A DNA stretch of 64,000 nucleotides from NCBI RefSeq assembly GCF_003008615.1, contig NZ_CP027657.1, positions 1,302,001-1,366,000 of the forward strand, given 5' to 3'. How positions within the stretch are numbered: the stretch's first letter is position 1; every line of letters begins with the position of its first letter. Shown here one piece after another: positions 36,758-46,030 of this stretch. This DNA is from Pseudomonas mendocina (lineage in GTDB: Bacteria; Pseudomonadota; Gammaproteobacteria; Pseudomonadales; Pseudomonadaceae). A program made the translations under genes and the position numbers. The notes under the pieces were generated by a model. It did no database searches. It was not told the DNA's origin and worked only from the letters and a program-made list of their open reading frames with translations.

Positions 36758-38422
36758 CTACGCCAGCTTCTTGTAACGCACGCGGTGCGGCTGGGCAGCG
36801 GCGTCGCCGAGGCGTTTCTTGCGATCCGCTTCGAACTCGGTGTAGTTGCCTTCGAAGAAGTTGACCTTGCCATCGTCCTCGTAGGAGAGGATGTGCGTGG
36901 CGATACGGTCGAGGAACCAGCGATCGTGGGAGATCACCACCGCGGCGCCAGGGAAGTCCAGCAGCGCCTCTTCCAGCGCGCGCAGGGTTTCCACGTCGAG
37001 GTCGTTGGACGGTTCGTCGAGCAGCAACACGTTGCCGCCCTGCTTAAGGGTCAGCGCCATGTGCAGACGACCGCGCTCACCACCGGAGAGATCCTTGACG
37101 AACTTCTGCTGGTCGGCGCCCTTGAAGTTGAAGCGACCGACATAACCGCGCGACGGTACCTCGTAGTTGCCGACCTTGATCATGTCGAAGCCGTCGGAGA
37201 TCTGCTCCCACACGGTCTTGTTGCCTTCGAGCGCCTCACGGCTCTGCTCGACGCTGGCGATCTGCACGGTTTCACCGATCTCGATCCGGCCTGAGTCCGG
37301 TTGCTCCTTGCCGGTGATCATGCGCAGCAGGGTCGATTTACCCGCACCGTTACCGCCGATCACACCGACGATGGCGCCTTTCGGAATGCTGAAGGACAGA
37401 TCGTCGATCAGTACGCGGTCACCGAAGGACTTCGACACGTTGACGAAATCGATGACCTTGTCGCCCAGGCGCGGGCCAGCCGGGATGTAGATCTCGTTGG
37501 TCTCGCTGCGTTTCTGGAATTCCTGCGATTGCATTTCCTCGAAACGCTGCAGGCGCGCCTTGGACTTGGACTGACGTGCCTTGGCGCCCTGGCGTACCCA
37601 TTCAAGTTCGGCTTTCATCGCCTTGGCGTGCGATGCCTCGGCCTTGGCTTCCTGGGCCAGACGGTTGGCCTTCGACTCCAGCCAGCCGGAATAATTGCCC
37701 TCGTAGGGGATGCCATGGCCACGGTCGAGTTCGAGAATCCAGCCAGCGACGTTGTCAAGGAAGTAACGGTCGTGGGTGATGGCCACCACGGTACCGGGGA
37801 AGTCGTGGAGGAAGCGCTCCAGCCAGGCTACCGAGTCGGCATCCAGGTGGTTGGTCGGTTCGTCCAGCAACAGCATGTCGGGGGCCGACAGCAGCAGGCG
37901 GCACAGGGCTACACGGCGCTTTTCACCACCGGACAGGTGCTCGATCTTCGCGTCCCACGCAGGCAGGCGCAGAGCGTCAGCGGCGACTTCCAGCTGGCGC
38001 TCCAGGTTGTGGCCGTCGGAGGCCTGCAGAATCGCTTCCAGCTTGGCCTGTTCGGCGGCCAGGGCATCGAAGTCGGCATCCGGCTCGGCGTAAGCGGCGT
38101 ACACCTCATCGAGGCGGGCCTGGGCCTGCTTGATTTCGCCTACGGCCTCTTCGACGATGTCGCGCACGGTCTTGTCCGGATCCAGCTGCGGCTCCTGCGG
38201 CAGGTAGCCGACCTTGATCCCAGGCATCGGACGGGCTTCACCATCGATCTCGGTATCGACACCGGCCATGATGCGCAGCAGGGTCGACTTACCGGCGCCG
38301 TTGAGGCCCAGCACGCCAATCTTGGCGCCCGGGAAGAACGACAGGGAGATGTTCTTGAGAATTTCACGCTTCGGCGGGACAACCTTGCTGACCCGATGCA
38401 TGCTGTAGACGTACTGAGCCAT
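36758..38422 (-). CDS. ettA: Energy-dependent translational throttle protein EttA (ABC-F ATPase)
   Basis: A 554-residue ABC-F protein with two ATPase domains and no membrane part; it binds the ribosomal E site and gates the first elongation step according to ATP/ADP ratio. Walker A GLNGAGKST (domain 1) and GGNGAGKST (domain 2), signatures HLSGGEKRRVALC and DLSGGERGRLHMAL, Walker B LLLDEPTNHLD and LLLDEPSNDLD, and the linker (P-site tRNA interaction motif, about 240-300) are all intact. The start at 38422 (MAQYVYSMHRVSKVVPP) matches the E. coli protein (555 residues); the upstream in-frame ATG at 38488 adds unrelated residues. Confidence 0.95.
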   Translation of the reverse strand: MAQYVYSMHRVSKVVPPKREILKNISLSFFPGAKIGVLGLNGAGKSTLLRIMAGVDTEIDGEARPMPGIKVGYLPQEPQLDPDKTVRDIVEEAVGEIKQAQARLDEVYAAYAEPDADFDALAAEQAKLEAILQASDGHNLERQLEVAADALRLPAWDAKIEHLSGGEKRRVALCRLLLSAPDMLLLDEPTNHLDADSVAWLERFLHDFPGTVVAITHDRYFLDNVAGWILELDRGHGIPYEGNYSGWLESKANRLAQEAKAEASHAKAMKAELEWVRQGAKARQSKSKARLQRFEEMQSQEFQKRSETNEIYIPAGPRLGDKVIDFVNVSKSFGDRVLIDDLSFSIPKGAIVGVIGGNGAGKSTLLRMITGKEQPDSGRIEIGETVQIASVEQSREALEGNKTVWEQISDGFDMIKVGNYEVPSRGYVGRFNFKGADQQKFVKDLSGGERGRLHMALTLKQGGNVLLLDEPSNDLDVETLRALEEALLDFPGAAVVISHDRWFLDRIATHILSYEDDGKVNFFEGNYTEFEADRKKRLGDAAAQPHRVRYKKLA

Positions 38423-38879
38423 GGATAACCTGACTTGTGAGAATTGGGAGCTGGAAACGGCGCGCCATGCAGGTCGCGTGAAAAACATGATGAATGCGTC
38501 GAGGGCGCAATCTCTTGGCTATGTTCGCGTTAGCTGTTGTACACCCTGTAGGAGCGGATTTATCCGCGAAATTCGCGGCTGAAGCCGCTCCTACCCAGAG
38601 GCCGGATCGCTAACGCGGGGTAGCCATCAGTTTTCACACCACCTGCGCGTACGCAATGTGCAGAGACCTTAGCCCCTGCGAAGGCGAACGCCAAGTACCG
38701 CGCGGACAGATCACGCGCGCGGCGCAAAGCTACCGCAATGTCTGACACAGGGCAAACCTACGCTCGTCGGCGCGGCTGGCACTTGGCCACATTTGCAGGC
38801 ATCCTAGCCGACCGCGCGCGCATAGGCATGCTCGCGCGTTCTACTATATAGATCCGCAGTAGCTGCAGGTTCCTAAAAC
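38423..38879. other. Divergent intergenic region between ettA and morA
   Basis: 457 bases without a credible gene. It holds a REP-like hairpin (38546-38594) and, just before morA, the AT-rich TACTATATAG (38838-38847), a possible promoter -10 region. No ribosome-linked leader structure was recognised. Confidence 0.5.
38546..38594. repeat. REP-like palindrome
   Basis: GTAGGAGCGG (38548-38557) pairs with CCGCTCCTAC (38585-38594), with inner CCGCGAA/TTCGCGG arms. It belongs to the same broad family as the hairpin at 54894-54970. Confidence 0.8.
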
Positions 38880-41800
38880 GTGTCGAGCTCCCCATCACTG
38901 CCTTCCCTACCATCGGGTGAGTCACACGCGCCAGGCCGCCGCGAATTGCTCCGGCGCTCTCTGGTAGTACTGGTACTGGCGATACTGGGACTGCTGGCCT
39001 GGCAACTGACACAGGAATACCGTCAGTTGCTGAACAACCAGAAGCAGCTCAGCCGCAGCTACGGTGAGCAACTGGCCAAGCACCTGAGCCTGAACATGCG
39101 CCTGAAGGCTCAAGCGGGCCAGGCCATGCTACAGGAGGCCAAGCGGACAGACGGCAGGCAACGCGAACTGATCGAAGCATTGCGCAGCCTGTTCCCGACG
39201 CTGAGCAGCATGGCCTGGTTCGACGAGCATGGACAACTGCTCAGCGATACCGCCAGCGAACCACAGGATCTGACCTTTATCCGCGCCCTGCAGCAACGCA
39301 ACGCTGCTGCCGCTTACCACTTTTCCTTCAGTGCCCATGACGGCGGTGTGCTCTACCTGTTGCTGCGACAGAGCGACGGCAGCCATCGGGTGCTGCGCAT
39401 GCGTGCCAGTGCACTGCTTGCCTGGCTGCGCGAGCAGCATCAGAGCGAATATCGCTGGCTGCTCGAAGACATGCAGAGCCAACGCGTGATCGCCCGCGCC
39501 GACGACCTCGCACAAGCCGGCAAGGTCATCGCCCCGGTCACCGCCGCAGAGCAGGCGCAGAGCCTGCACATGATCCCGCTCGAAGGCAGCGACTGGCAGT
39601 TGCGCGCGCTGTTCGACGCCGACAATGCCAGCAGCGAACTGATGCCCCCTCTGGCCGGCAAGTTTCTACTGTTTGCTCTCTGCAGCCTGCTGGCGTTGCT
39701 CGCCCTGCACGGCCTGCAGCGCGAACAACGCAGACTGCAGCGTCTGAACAATGAGTCCCGTCGCTCTCTGCGCCAGGCCGCAAGTGCTCTGGGCGCGGTC
39801 GAAGAACGCATCCTGGTGACCCAGGCCGATGGCAAACTGCGCTACCTCAACCCGCAAGCCGAAGCCTTGTTCGGCCTCACCAGCCAGGCGGCCTGGGATC
39901 GTCATCTGCTCGACCTGCTGCCTGACCTTGATCCACTGCTCCTGAACAGCCCCCAGCCGGTCAACGAGCTCGGCCCGGAACTGGTGCGCGTGGAGCAGGA
40001 TGGCCGGGCGCGACTGTTCGCCGTCACCCGCAGTGATATCAGCGAAGTCGGGCGCCAGGCCGGCTATGTGTGGGTGTTACGCGACGTGACTGACGAGCAG
40101 CAAGCCATGCGCGTATTGCAGGAAACCCGCCGCCGCTACCAGGACATCTTCGAAGGCACCGGCGTGGCCCTGTGCGTGCTCGATCTGTCCGGCCTGCGCA
40201 GCCTGCTGTTGCAACACAAGCTGCGTGATGCCGCCGGGCTGGGGCGCTGGCTGGAGGCTGACGACAGCCATCAGCAACAGTTGCTGGAGCAGATGCACAT
40301 CACCGAAGCCAACCAGGTCGCTCTCAACCTGTTGGGTGTGAAGTCCACCGACCAGGCCTGGCAGCAGTTGCTCGACAATGGCCCGGTGCAGCCTGATGAC
40401 CTGCGTTACCGCCTGGCCGTCGCCGTGCTGGAAGGCCCCAACCTGGTGGAGCTGGAAACCCAGCTGGTCACCGCACAGGGCCTGCAACGCCACGTCTGGC
40501 TGGTTCTGCGCCTGCCGGAGATGATCCAGGATTACCAGGCGGTCACCCTGAGTATCAGCGACATCACCAGCCGCAAGCGCATCGAGCTGTCACTGATCGA
40601 GCGCGAACGTTTCTGGTCCGAGGTGGTTCGCTCGGTGCCAGATCTGCTCTACGTGCACGACATGCAGAACAAGCGGGTGCTGTTCAGCAACCACAGCCTC
40701 GGCCTGCAACTGGGCTACAGCAAGTCCGAGCTCAAAGCCATGCACGAGGACTTCTGGGAGCTGGTGCTGCACCCGGACGACAGCGAGTACTACTGGCGCA
40801 TCCGCAACCTGCAGAAGGTGGTCGGCGACGGCCTGCTGCTGGAGTCGGTGCTGCGCTGGCGTCACCGCGACGGACAGTGGCGCTGGTTCAGCATCCGTGA
40901 ACAGGCCCTGGCGCGCGACGAGCGCGGCCGGGTCAGCCGCCTGATCGGTGTGGCCAAGGACATCACCGAACAGATCGAACGCAATCAGTCACTGCGTGAC
41001 AGCGAACAACGCTACCGCCTGCTGGCCGAGAGCATCAGTGACGTGATCTTCTCCACCGATTGCACTCTGGCGCTCAACTACGTCAGCCCGTCGGTGGAGC
41101 CAGTACTCGGCTACTCCGTGGACTGGGTCATGGCCAACAGTTTCTACAGCCTGGCGGCCAATCCGCAGCAACTGCAGGGCCTCAACCTGCTGATCGAACG
41201 CATCCGCGACTCGCTGGACGAACGCGACCGCCTGGAGCGCCTGCGCGAAGAATTGCCGGATCAGCTGTTCGTCTTCGACTGCCTGCGCGCCGACGGTCAC
41301 AAGATTCCGGTGGAACTGCGCCTGGTGCTGATGTGGGACGAGAACGGTCGCTTCGAGGGCATCCTCGGCGTGGGCCGCGACATCAGTCAGCAACGCCGCG
41401 CGGAGAAAGACCTGCGCATGGCAGCCACGGTATTCGAACACTCCACCGCAGCGATTCTGGTCACTGACCCGGCCGGTTACATCGTCCAGGTCAACAAGGC
41501 ATTCAGCCGGGTCAGTGGCTATTCAGCCGGGCAGGTACTCGACCAGCTGCCCGGCATGCTCACCGCCGACCGCCAGCAGGCCAGCCACCTGCAGTACATT
41601 CTCGGCCAGCTCAACCAGCGCGGCAGCTGGGAGGGCGAGGTCTGGCTCAAGCGCAAGGGCGGCGAGAACTTCCCAGCCTGGGTTGGTATCACCGCCGTGC
41701 ATGACGAAGAAGGCGACCTAGTCAGCTACGTGTGCTTCTTCAGCGATATCAGCGAGCGCAAGGCCAGCGAGCAGCGCATCCACCGCCTGGCCTATTACGA

Positions 41801-43100
41801 CGCCCTGACTCACCTGCCCAACCGCACGCTGTTCCAGGATCGCCTGCACAGTGCCCTGCAACATGCCGACCGGCATGACGAATGGGTCGTGCTGATGTTC
41901 CTCGACCTCGACCGCTTCAAGCCGATCAACGACTCGCTCGGCCACGCTGCCGGCGACCGCATGCTCAAGGACGTGGCCGTGCGCCTGTCGGCCTGCGTCG
42001 ATGGCGACGACACCGTGGCGCGCATGGGTGGCGACGAATTCACCCTGCTGCTGCAACCGCGCGCGACGCGCGAGGGCTCGCTGAACCGCGCCATTCATGT
42101 GGCCGAGCAGATTCTCTCCAGCCTGGCTCGCCCCTTCGTCCTCGAGGGTCGCGAGTTCTTTGTCACTGCCAGTATCGGCATCGCCCTCGCCCCACAGGAT
42201 GGCGAGGAGTTGAGCCAACTGATGAAGAACGCCGACACCGCCATGTATCACGCCAAGGAACGCGGCAAGAACAACTTCCAGTTCTACCAGGCGGACATGA
42301 ATGCCAGCGCCCTGGAACGCCTGGAACTGGAAAGCGACTTGCGCCACGCCCAGGAGCAGGGTCAGTTCGTGCTCTATTACCAGCCGCAGTTCTCCGGCGA
42401 TGGCAGCCGCCTGACCGGCGTGGAAGCGCTGCTGCGCTGGAACCACCCGACGCGTGGTCTGGTTCCGCCCGGCGATTTCATCCCGGTGCTGGAAGAACTC
42501 GGGCTGGTGGTTCAGGTCGGCGAATGGGTACTGGAAGAGGCCTGTCGCCAATTGAAGCTCTGGCACGGCGAGAAGATCCGCATCCCCAAGGTGTCGGTCA
42601 ACCTGTCGGCACGCCAGTTCACCGAGGGCAACCTGAGTACGCGTATCGCCGCCATCATCGAGCGCACCGGCATCCCCCCGGCCTGCCTGGAAGTGGAACT
42701 GACCGAAAGCATCCTGATGCGCGACGTGGCCAGTGCGATGCAGACCCTGGCAGACCTCAAGCGCCTCGGGCTGTGCATCGCGGTAGACGATTTCGGCACC
42801 GGTTACTCGTCACTCAACTACCTCAAGCAGTTCCCCATCGATGTACTGAAGATCGACCGCAGCTTCGTCGACGGCCTGCCGGAAGGCGAGCAGGACGCAC
42901 AGATCGCCCGCGCCATCATTGCCATGGCCCATAGCCTGAACCTGGCGGTGATTGCCGAAGGGGTGGAAACCCAGGAGCAGCTGAACTTCCTGCGCGAGCA
43001 CGACTGCGACGAAGTGCAAGGCTATCTGCTGGGACGGCCGATGCGGGCCGCGCAGATCAGCGCAGAGTTCAATGGTGAGGCCTTGTTCATGCTGAACTGA
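38880..43100 (+). CDS. morA: MorA-type sensor diguanylate cyclase/phosphodiesterase
   Basis: A 1406-residue inner-membrane c-di-GMP enzyme. Membrane span 1 (about 26-44), a periplasmic sensor (about 45-260), span 2 (about 264-281), then about five PAS-like domains (roughly 300-955), a GGDEF domain with GGDEF intact at 1049-1053, and an EAL domain with EALLRW at 1182 and DDFGTGYSSL and EGVET motifs. The inhibitory RxxD site is absent (DGDD stands there). Length and layout match P. aeruginosa MorA (about 1415 residues), which controls motility and biofilm. GTG start at 38880. Both catalytic motifs look functional, so either activity is possible. Confidence 0.9.
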   Translation: MSSSPSLPSLPSGESHAPGRRELLRRSLVVLVLAILGLLAWQLTQEYRQLLNNQKQLSRSYGEQLAKHLSLNMRLKAQAGQAMLQEAKRTDGRQRELIEALRSLFPTLSSMAWFDEHGQLLSDTASEPQDLTFIRALQQRNAAAAYHFSFSAHDGGVLYLLLRQSDGSHRVLRMRASALLAWLREQHQSEYRWLLEDMQSQRVIARADDLAQAGKVIAPVTAAEQAQSLHMIPLEGSDWQLRALFDADNASSELMPPLAGKFLLFALCSLLALLALHGLQREQRRLQRLNNESRRSLRQAASALGAVEERILVTQADGKLRYLNPQAEALFGLTSQAAWDRHLLDLLPDLDPLLLNSPQPVNELGPELVRVEQDGRARLFAVTRSDISEVGRQAGYVWVLRDVTDEQQAMRVLQETRRRYQDIFEGTGVALCVLDLSGLRSLLLQHKLRDAAGLGRWLEADDSHQQQLLEQMHITEANQVALNLLGVKSTDQAWQQLLDNGPVQPDDLRYRLAVAVLEGPNLVELETQLVTAQGLQRHVWLVLRLPEMIQDYQAVTLSISDITSRKRIELSLIERERFWSEVVRSVPDLLYVHDMQNKRVLFSNHSLGLQLGYSKSELKAMHEDFWELVLHPDDSEYYWRIRNLQKVVGDGLLLESVLRWRHRDGQWRWFSIREQALARDERGRVSRLIGVAKDITEQIERNQSLRDSEQRYRLLAESISDVIFSTDCTLALNYVSPSVEPVLGYSVDWVMANSFYSLAANPQQLQGLNLLIERIRDSLDERDRLERLREELPDQLFVFDCLRADGHKIPVELRLVLMWDENGRFEGILGVGRDISQQRRAEKDLRMAATVFEHSTAAILVTDPAGYIVQVNKAFSRVSGYSAGQVLDQLPGMLTADRQQASHLQYILGQLNQRGSWEGEVWLKRKGGENFPAWVGITAVHDEEGDLVSYVCFFSDISERKASEQRIHRLAYYDALTHLPNRTLFQDRLHSALQHADRHDEWVVLMFLDLDRFKPINDSLGHAAGDRMLKDVAVRLSACVDGDDTVARMGGDEFTLLLQPRATREGSLNRAIHVAEQILSSLARPFVLEGREFFVTASIGIALAPQDGEELSQLMKNADTAMYHAKERGKNNFQFYQADMNASALERLELESDLRHAQEQGQFVLYYQPQFSGDGSRLTGVEALLRWNHPTRGLVPPGDFIPVLEELGLVVQVGEWVLEEACRQLKLWHGEKIRIPKVSVNLSARQFTEGNLSTRIAAIIERTGIPPACLEVELTESILMRDVASAMQTLADLKRLGLCIAVDDFGTGYSSLNYLKQFPIDVLKIDRSFVDGLPEGEQDAQIARAIIAMAHSLNLAVIAEGVETQEQLNFLREHDCDEVQGYLLGRPMRAAQISAEFNGEALFMLN

Positions 43101-43157
43101 CCCTCGCTTGCCGAGGGTCAGGCGGTTGCAGCAGCGCGGCGCAACGCCGCGCGTGCG

Positions 43158-43553
43158 TCACTCCTGCTGGGACTCGATACCCAGCTCGTCCCACACCGCT
43201 TCGGCGAGGTGGAAGGTGGCGTTGGCAGCCGGGATGCCGCAGTAGATGGCGCTCTGCATGATCACTTCCTTGATCTCTTCGCGGCTCACCCCGTTGTTCT
43301 TCGCCGCACGCAGGTGCAACTTCAGCTCACCCTCGCGATTCATGCCGATCAGCATGGCTATGGTGATCAGGCTGCGGGTGTGGCGAGGCAGGCCTGGGCG
43401 CGTCCAGATATCGCCCCAGGCGTGACGGGTGATCATCTCCTGGAACTCTTCGTTGAACGGCGTCAGGTTCTGCAGGCTGCGGTCGACGTGGGCATCGCCC
43501 AGCACCGCGCGGCGCACCTGCATGCCGGCTTCGTAGCGTTGTTTCTCGTCCAT
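43158..43553 (-). CDS. pcaC: 4-carboxymuconolactone decarboxylase (PcaC)
   Basis: A 131-residue AhpD-like fold enzyme that decarboxylates 4-carboxymuconolactone to beta-ketoadipate enol-lactone in the protocatechuate branch. The start is set at 43553 (MDEKQRYEAGMQVRRAVLGDAHVD), which is the usual beginning; upstream residues fall in a repeat. Characteristic segments are FNEEFQEMITRHAWGDIWTRPGL, SLITIAMLIGMNREGELKLHLRAAKNNGV and EEIKEVIMQSAIYCGIPAAN. Last gene of pcaB-pcaD-pcaC, 89 bases after pcaD with a palindromic repeat in the gap. Confidence 0.93.
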   Translation of the reverse strand: MDEKQRYEAGMQVRRAVLGDAHVDRSLQNLTPFNEEFQEMITRHAWGDIWTRPGLPRHTRSLITIAMLIGMNREGELKLHLRAAKNNGVSREEIKEVIMQSAIYCGIPAANATFHLAEAVWDELGIESQQE

Positions 43554-43576
43554 AGCATCACTCCGAAAAAAGAAGC

Positions 43577-43633
43577 GGTGCGCACGGAGCACCCTACGGC
43601 GTGCGTGGAGCCGTAGACTGCGCCGTGCGCACC
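43577..43633. repeat. Palindromic repeat between pcaD and pcaC
   Basis: GGTGCGCAC at 43577 and GTGCGCACC ending 43633 are inverted, with CACCCTAC between them. Related to the elements at 10543, 51302 and 58153. It sits within the presumed pcaBDC transcript and may fold in the mRNA. Confidence 0.55.
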
Positions 43634-43642
43634 ATGACAGGT

Positions 43643-44431
43643 TCAGGCGCGCAGAAAATCCAGCACCCGCTGGCTGAATTCATCGCCGGCCTGCACGTTG
43701 GACAGGTGCGCGGCGTAGAACTCCACCAGTTCGGCGCCAGCGATGCGCTCCTGCATGAAGCGGCCATTCTCGGTGGTGGTCACCGGGTCGCCACTGCCGC
43801 AGACGATCAGCGACGGCGCGCGAATGGCGCCCAACTGCTCGCGGTAATCGGCATCACGCACCGCCGCGCAGTTGGCCGCGTAGCCTTCGGGCGAAGTCTG
43901 CGCCAGCATGCCGACGATGGGCTCGACCTTGCCCGGATTGGCCTCGGCGAAGTCGGCGGTGAACCAGCGCGAGATCGACGCATCACGCAGACCGCGCATG
44001 GCCTGCTCGCCTTCGGCCAGCACCATCTCGATGCGCGGGTTCCACACCTCGGGCGTACCGATCTTGGCGGCGGTGTTGCACAGCACCAGGCGCTCGATGC
44101 GCTCGGGCGCGTTGATGCCCAGCCACTGGCCGATCAGGCCGCCCATGGACAGCCCGCAGAAATGCGCCTTGGCAATGCCCAGCGCATCGAGCAGGGCCAG
44201 CACGTCGCGGCCGTTCTGTTCGATGCTGTACGGGCCTTCGCTCACCAGCGAGGCGCCATGGCCACGGGTGTCGTAGCGCAGCACCTGGAAATGCTGGGTG
44301 AAGGCCTCAATCTGCGCGTCCCACATGTGCAGGTCGGTACCCAGTGAATTGGACAGTACCAGCACCGGCGCACCAGCCGGGCCTTCGAGCAGGTAATTCA
44401 GATCGCCATCGGCGAGACGTACGGCAGGCAT
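43643..44431 (-). CDS. pcaD: 3-oxoadipate enol-lactonase (PcaD)
   Basis: A 262-residue alpha/beta hydrolase that opens beta-ketoadipate enol-lactone to beta-ketoadipate. The nucleophile elbow GLSMGG, the oxyanion segment SNSLGTDLHMWD and YDTRGHGAS are typical, with the acid in CGSGDPVTT and the histidine in YAAHLSN. The start at 44431 (MPAVRLADGDLNYLLEG) fits the family; the frame is open far upstream into pcaB but that is coincidental. It begins eight bases after the pcaB stop. Confidence 0.95.
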   Translation of the reverse strand: MPAVRLADGDLNYLLEGPAGAPVLVLSNSLGTDLHMWDAQIEAFTQHFQVLRYDTRGHGASLVSEGPYSIEQNGRDVLALLDALGIAKAHFCGLSMGGLIGQWLGINAPERIERLVLCNTAAKIGTPEVWNPRIEMVLAEGEQAMRGLRDASISRWFTADFAEANPGKVEPIVGMLAQTSPEGYAANCAAVRDADYREQLGAIRAPSLIVCGSGDPVTTTENGRFMQERIAGAELVEFYAAHLSNVQAGDEFSQRVLDFLRA

Positions 44432-44439
44432 GGAAACTC

Positions 44440-45792
44440 CTAAGAGGAAAATTGCGTGTGTTCGGCAATGGCCCGCTCGACCCAGCGGCGGGCCTGCCCC
44501 AGGTAATGCGCCGCATCGAGCAGGCGATCCAGCTCGGTGGCCGACAGTTGTGCGCTGACTTCGGTGTTGGCGCCGAGCACGGAGCGCAGGTGGGCGCCCT
44601 CGCGCACCGCCTGTTTGCAGCATTGTTCGATCAGGTGATGAGCCGCATCGCGGCCGATCTTCTGCGCCAGGGCGATGCTCACCGCCTCGGCCAGCACCAG
44701 GCCCTGGGTCAGCTCCAGGTTGGCGCGCATACGTGCGGCATCCACCTCCAGCCCCGGCACCACCAGCAGCGCCTGCTGCAGGGCGCCGGAGACCAGACAG
44801 CACAGCTCCGGCAGGGTGTCCCACTCGGCGTGCCACAGGCCGAGACTGCGCTCGTGCTCCTGTGGCATGGCGGCAAACATCGTCGTCACCAGGCCCGGAG
44901 CGCGCGTGGCGGCGCCGATCAGCACGGCGGCGCTGACCGGGTTGCGCTTGTGCGGCATGGTGGACGAGCCGCCCTTGCCGGGCGCCGATGGCTCGAAGAC
45001 TTCACCGGCCTCGGTTTGCATCAGCAGACTGAGATCACGACCCAGCTTGCCCAAGCTGCCGGCGATCATGCCCAGCAGGCTGGCAAACTCCACCAGTCGA
45101 TCACGCTGGGTGTGCCAGGGCTGCTCCGGTAGGGCCAGTTCCAATTCTTGCGCCAGCGCACCGCTGACTGCCCAGCCGACATCGCCGAGTGCCGCCAGGC
45201 TGCCGGAGGCGCCGCCGAACTGTAGGCTCAGCAGCCGTGGTTTGAGTTCATGCAGACGCTGACGATGACGGGTGACCGCGCCGAGTACGCCGGCCAGCTT
45301 CATACCGAGGGTGACGGGCGTCGCCTGCTGCAACCAGGTGCGCCCTGCCAGTGGGGTGTCGATATAGCGCTCGGCCTGCGTCGCCAGGGCCTCGGCCAAC
45401 TTCGCCAGATCGCTTTGCAGCAGGCCAATGGCCGCGCGCAGTTGCAGCACCAGGCCGCTGTCCATGGCGTCCTGGCTGGTGGCACCGAGGTGCACGTAGC
45501 GCTCGGCTTCGGGATTGCTCGCGGCGATGCGCTTGCCCAGTGCCTTGACCAGCGGGATGGCGGAATTGCCAGCGGTGGCGATGGCCTGGGCCAGCGCCGG
45601 GTAATCGTAGAGTTCGGCCTTGCAGGCGGCCTCGATGGGAGCCACGGCCTCGGTGGGGATCAGCCCCACGCGCGCCTCGGCCCGCGCCAGGGCGGCCTCG
45701 AAGTCGAGCATGCCCTGCACCCGGCCGGCGTCGCAGAAGATCGCGCGCATGGCCGGCGCGGTGAAATAGGCATCGAAAAGTTGGTTGCTCAC
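44440..45792 (-). CDS. pcaB: 3-carboxy-cis,cis-muconate cycloisomerase (PcaB)
   Basis: A 450-residue fumarase/aspartase superfamily enzyme that lactonises 3-carboxymuconate to 4-carboxymuconolactone. The superfamily signature is GKGGSSTMPHKRNP (about residues 280-293), with VHLGATSQDAMDSGL near 100 and RTWLQQATPVTLG near 150. Start at 45792 (MSNQLFDAYFTAPAMRAIF). First gene of pcaBDC; a 238-base gap with two palindromes separates it from pcaF upstream, so it may have its own promoter. Confidence 0.95.
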   Translation of the reverse strand: MSNQLFDAYFTAPAMRAIFCDAGRVQGMLDFEAALARAEARVGLIPTEAVAPIEAACKAELYDYPALAQAIATAGNSAIPLVKALGKRIAASNPEAERYVHLGATSQDAMDSGLVLQLRAAIGLLQSDLAKLAEALATQAERYIDTPLAGRTWLQQATPVTLGMKLAGVLGAVTRHRQRLHELKPRLLSLQFGGASGSLAALGDVGWAVSGALAQELELALPEQPWHTQRDRLVEFASLLGMIAGSLGKLGRDLSLLMQTEAGEVFEPSAPGKGGSSTMPHKRNPVSAAVLIGAATRAPGLVTTMFAAMPQEHERSLGLWHAEWDTLPELCCLVSGALQQALLVVPGLEVDAARMRANLELTQGLVLAEAVSIALAQKIGRDAAHHLIEQCCKQAVREGAHLRSVLGANTEVSAQLSATELDRLLDAAHYLGQARRWVERAIAEHTQFSS

Positions 45793-45864
45793 GCGCGCAA
45801 CGCTCCTGGGAAAAATGTACGGCTAGTGTGGCATCAACCGGCGGCGCCGCGCACGGAGGGTGCC

Positions 45865-45924
45865 TGTGGGAGGGGCTTTAGCCGCGACAGATTAAAAGCG
45901 TCGCCGCTGAAGCGCCTCCCACAA
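45865..45924. repeat. REP-like palindrome between pcaF and pcaB
   Basis: CTGTGGGAG...CTCCCACAAG with inner GGGGCTTTAGCCGCGAC and CGCCGCTGAAGCGCC arms; near-identical to 13622-13683. Confidence 0.8.
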
Positions 45925-45935
45925 GTTTCAGGCCG

Positions 45936-46011
45936 TAGGGTGGGCCGGGCGGCGTCCGTTTCAGCCCACCAATAGCCGTAGTGAACATGGTGGGCTGAAG
46001 CCCACCCTACG
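45936..46011. repeat. Inverted repeat between pcaF and pcaB
   Basis: GTAGGGTGGGC at 45936 pairs with GCCCACCCTAC ending at 46011, with a second inner CAGCCCACC/GGTGGGCTG pair. Together with the adjacent REP element it may attenuate transcription between pcaIJF and pcaBDC. Confidence 0.75.
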
Positions 46012-46030
46012 CGCCCGAATCAGCTTCGGG

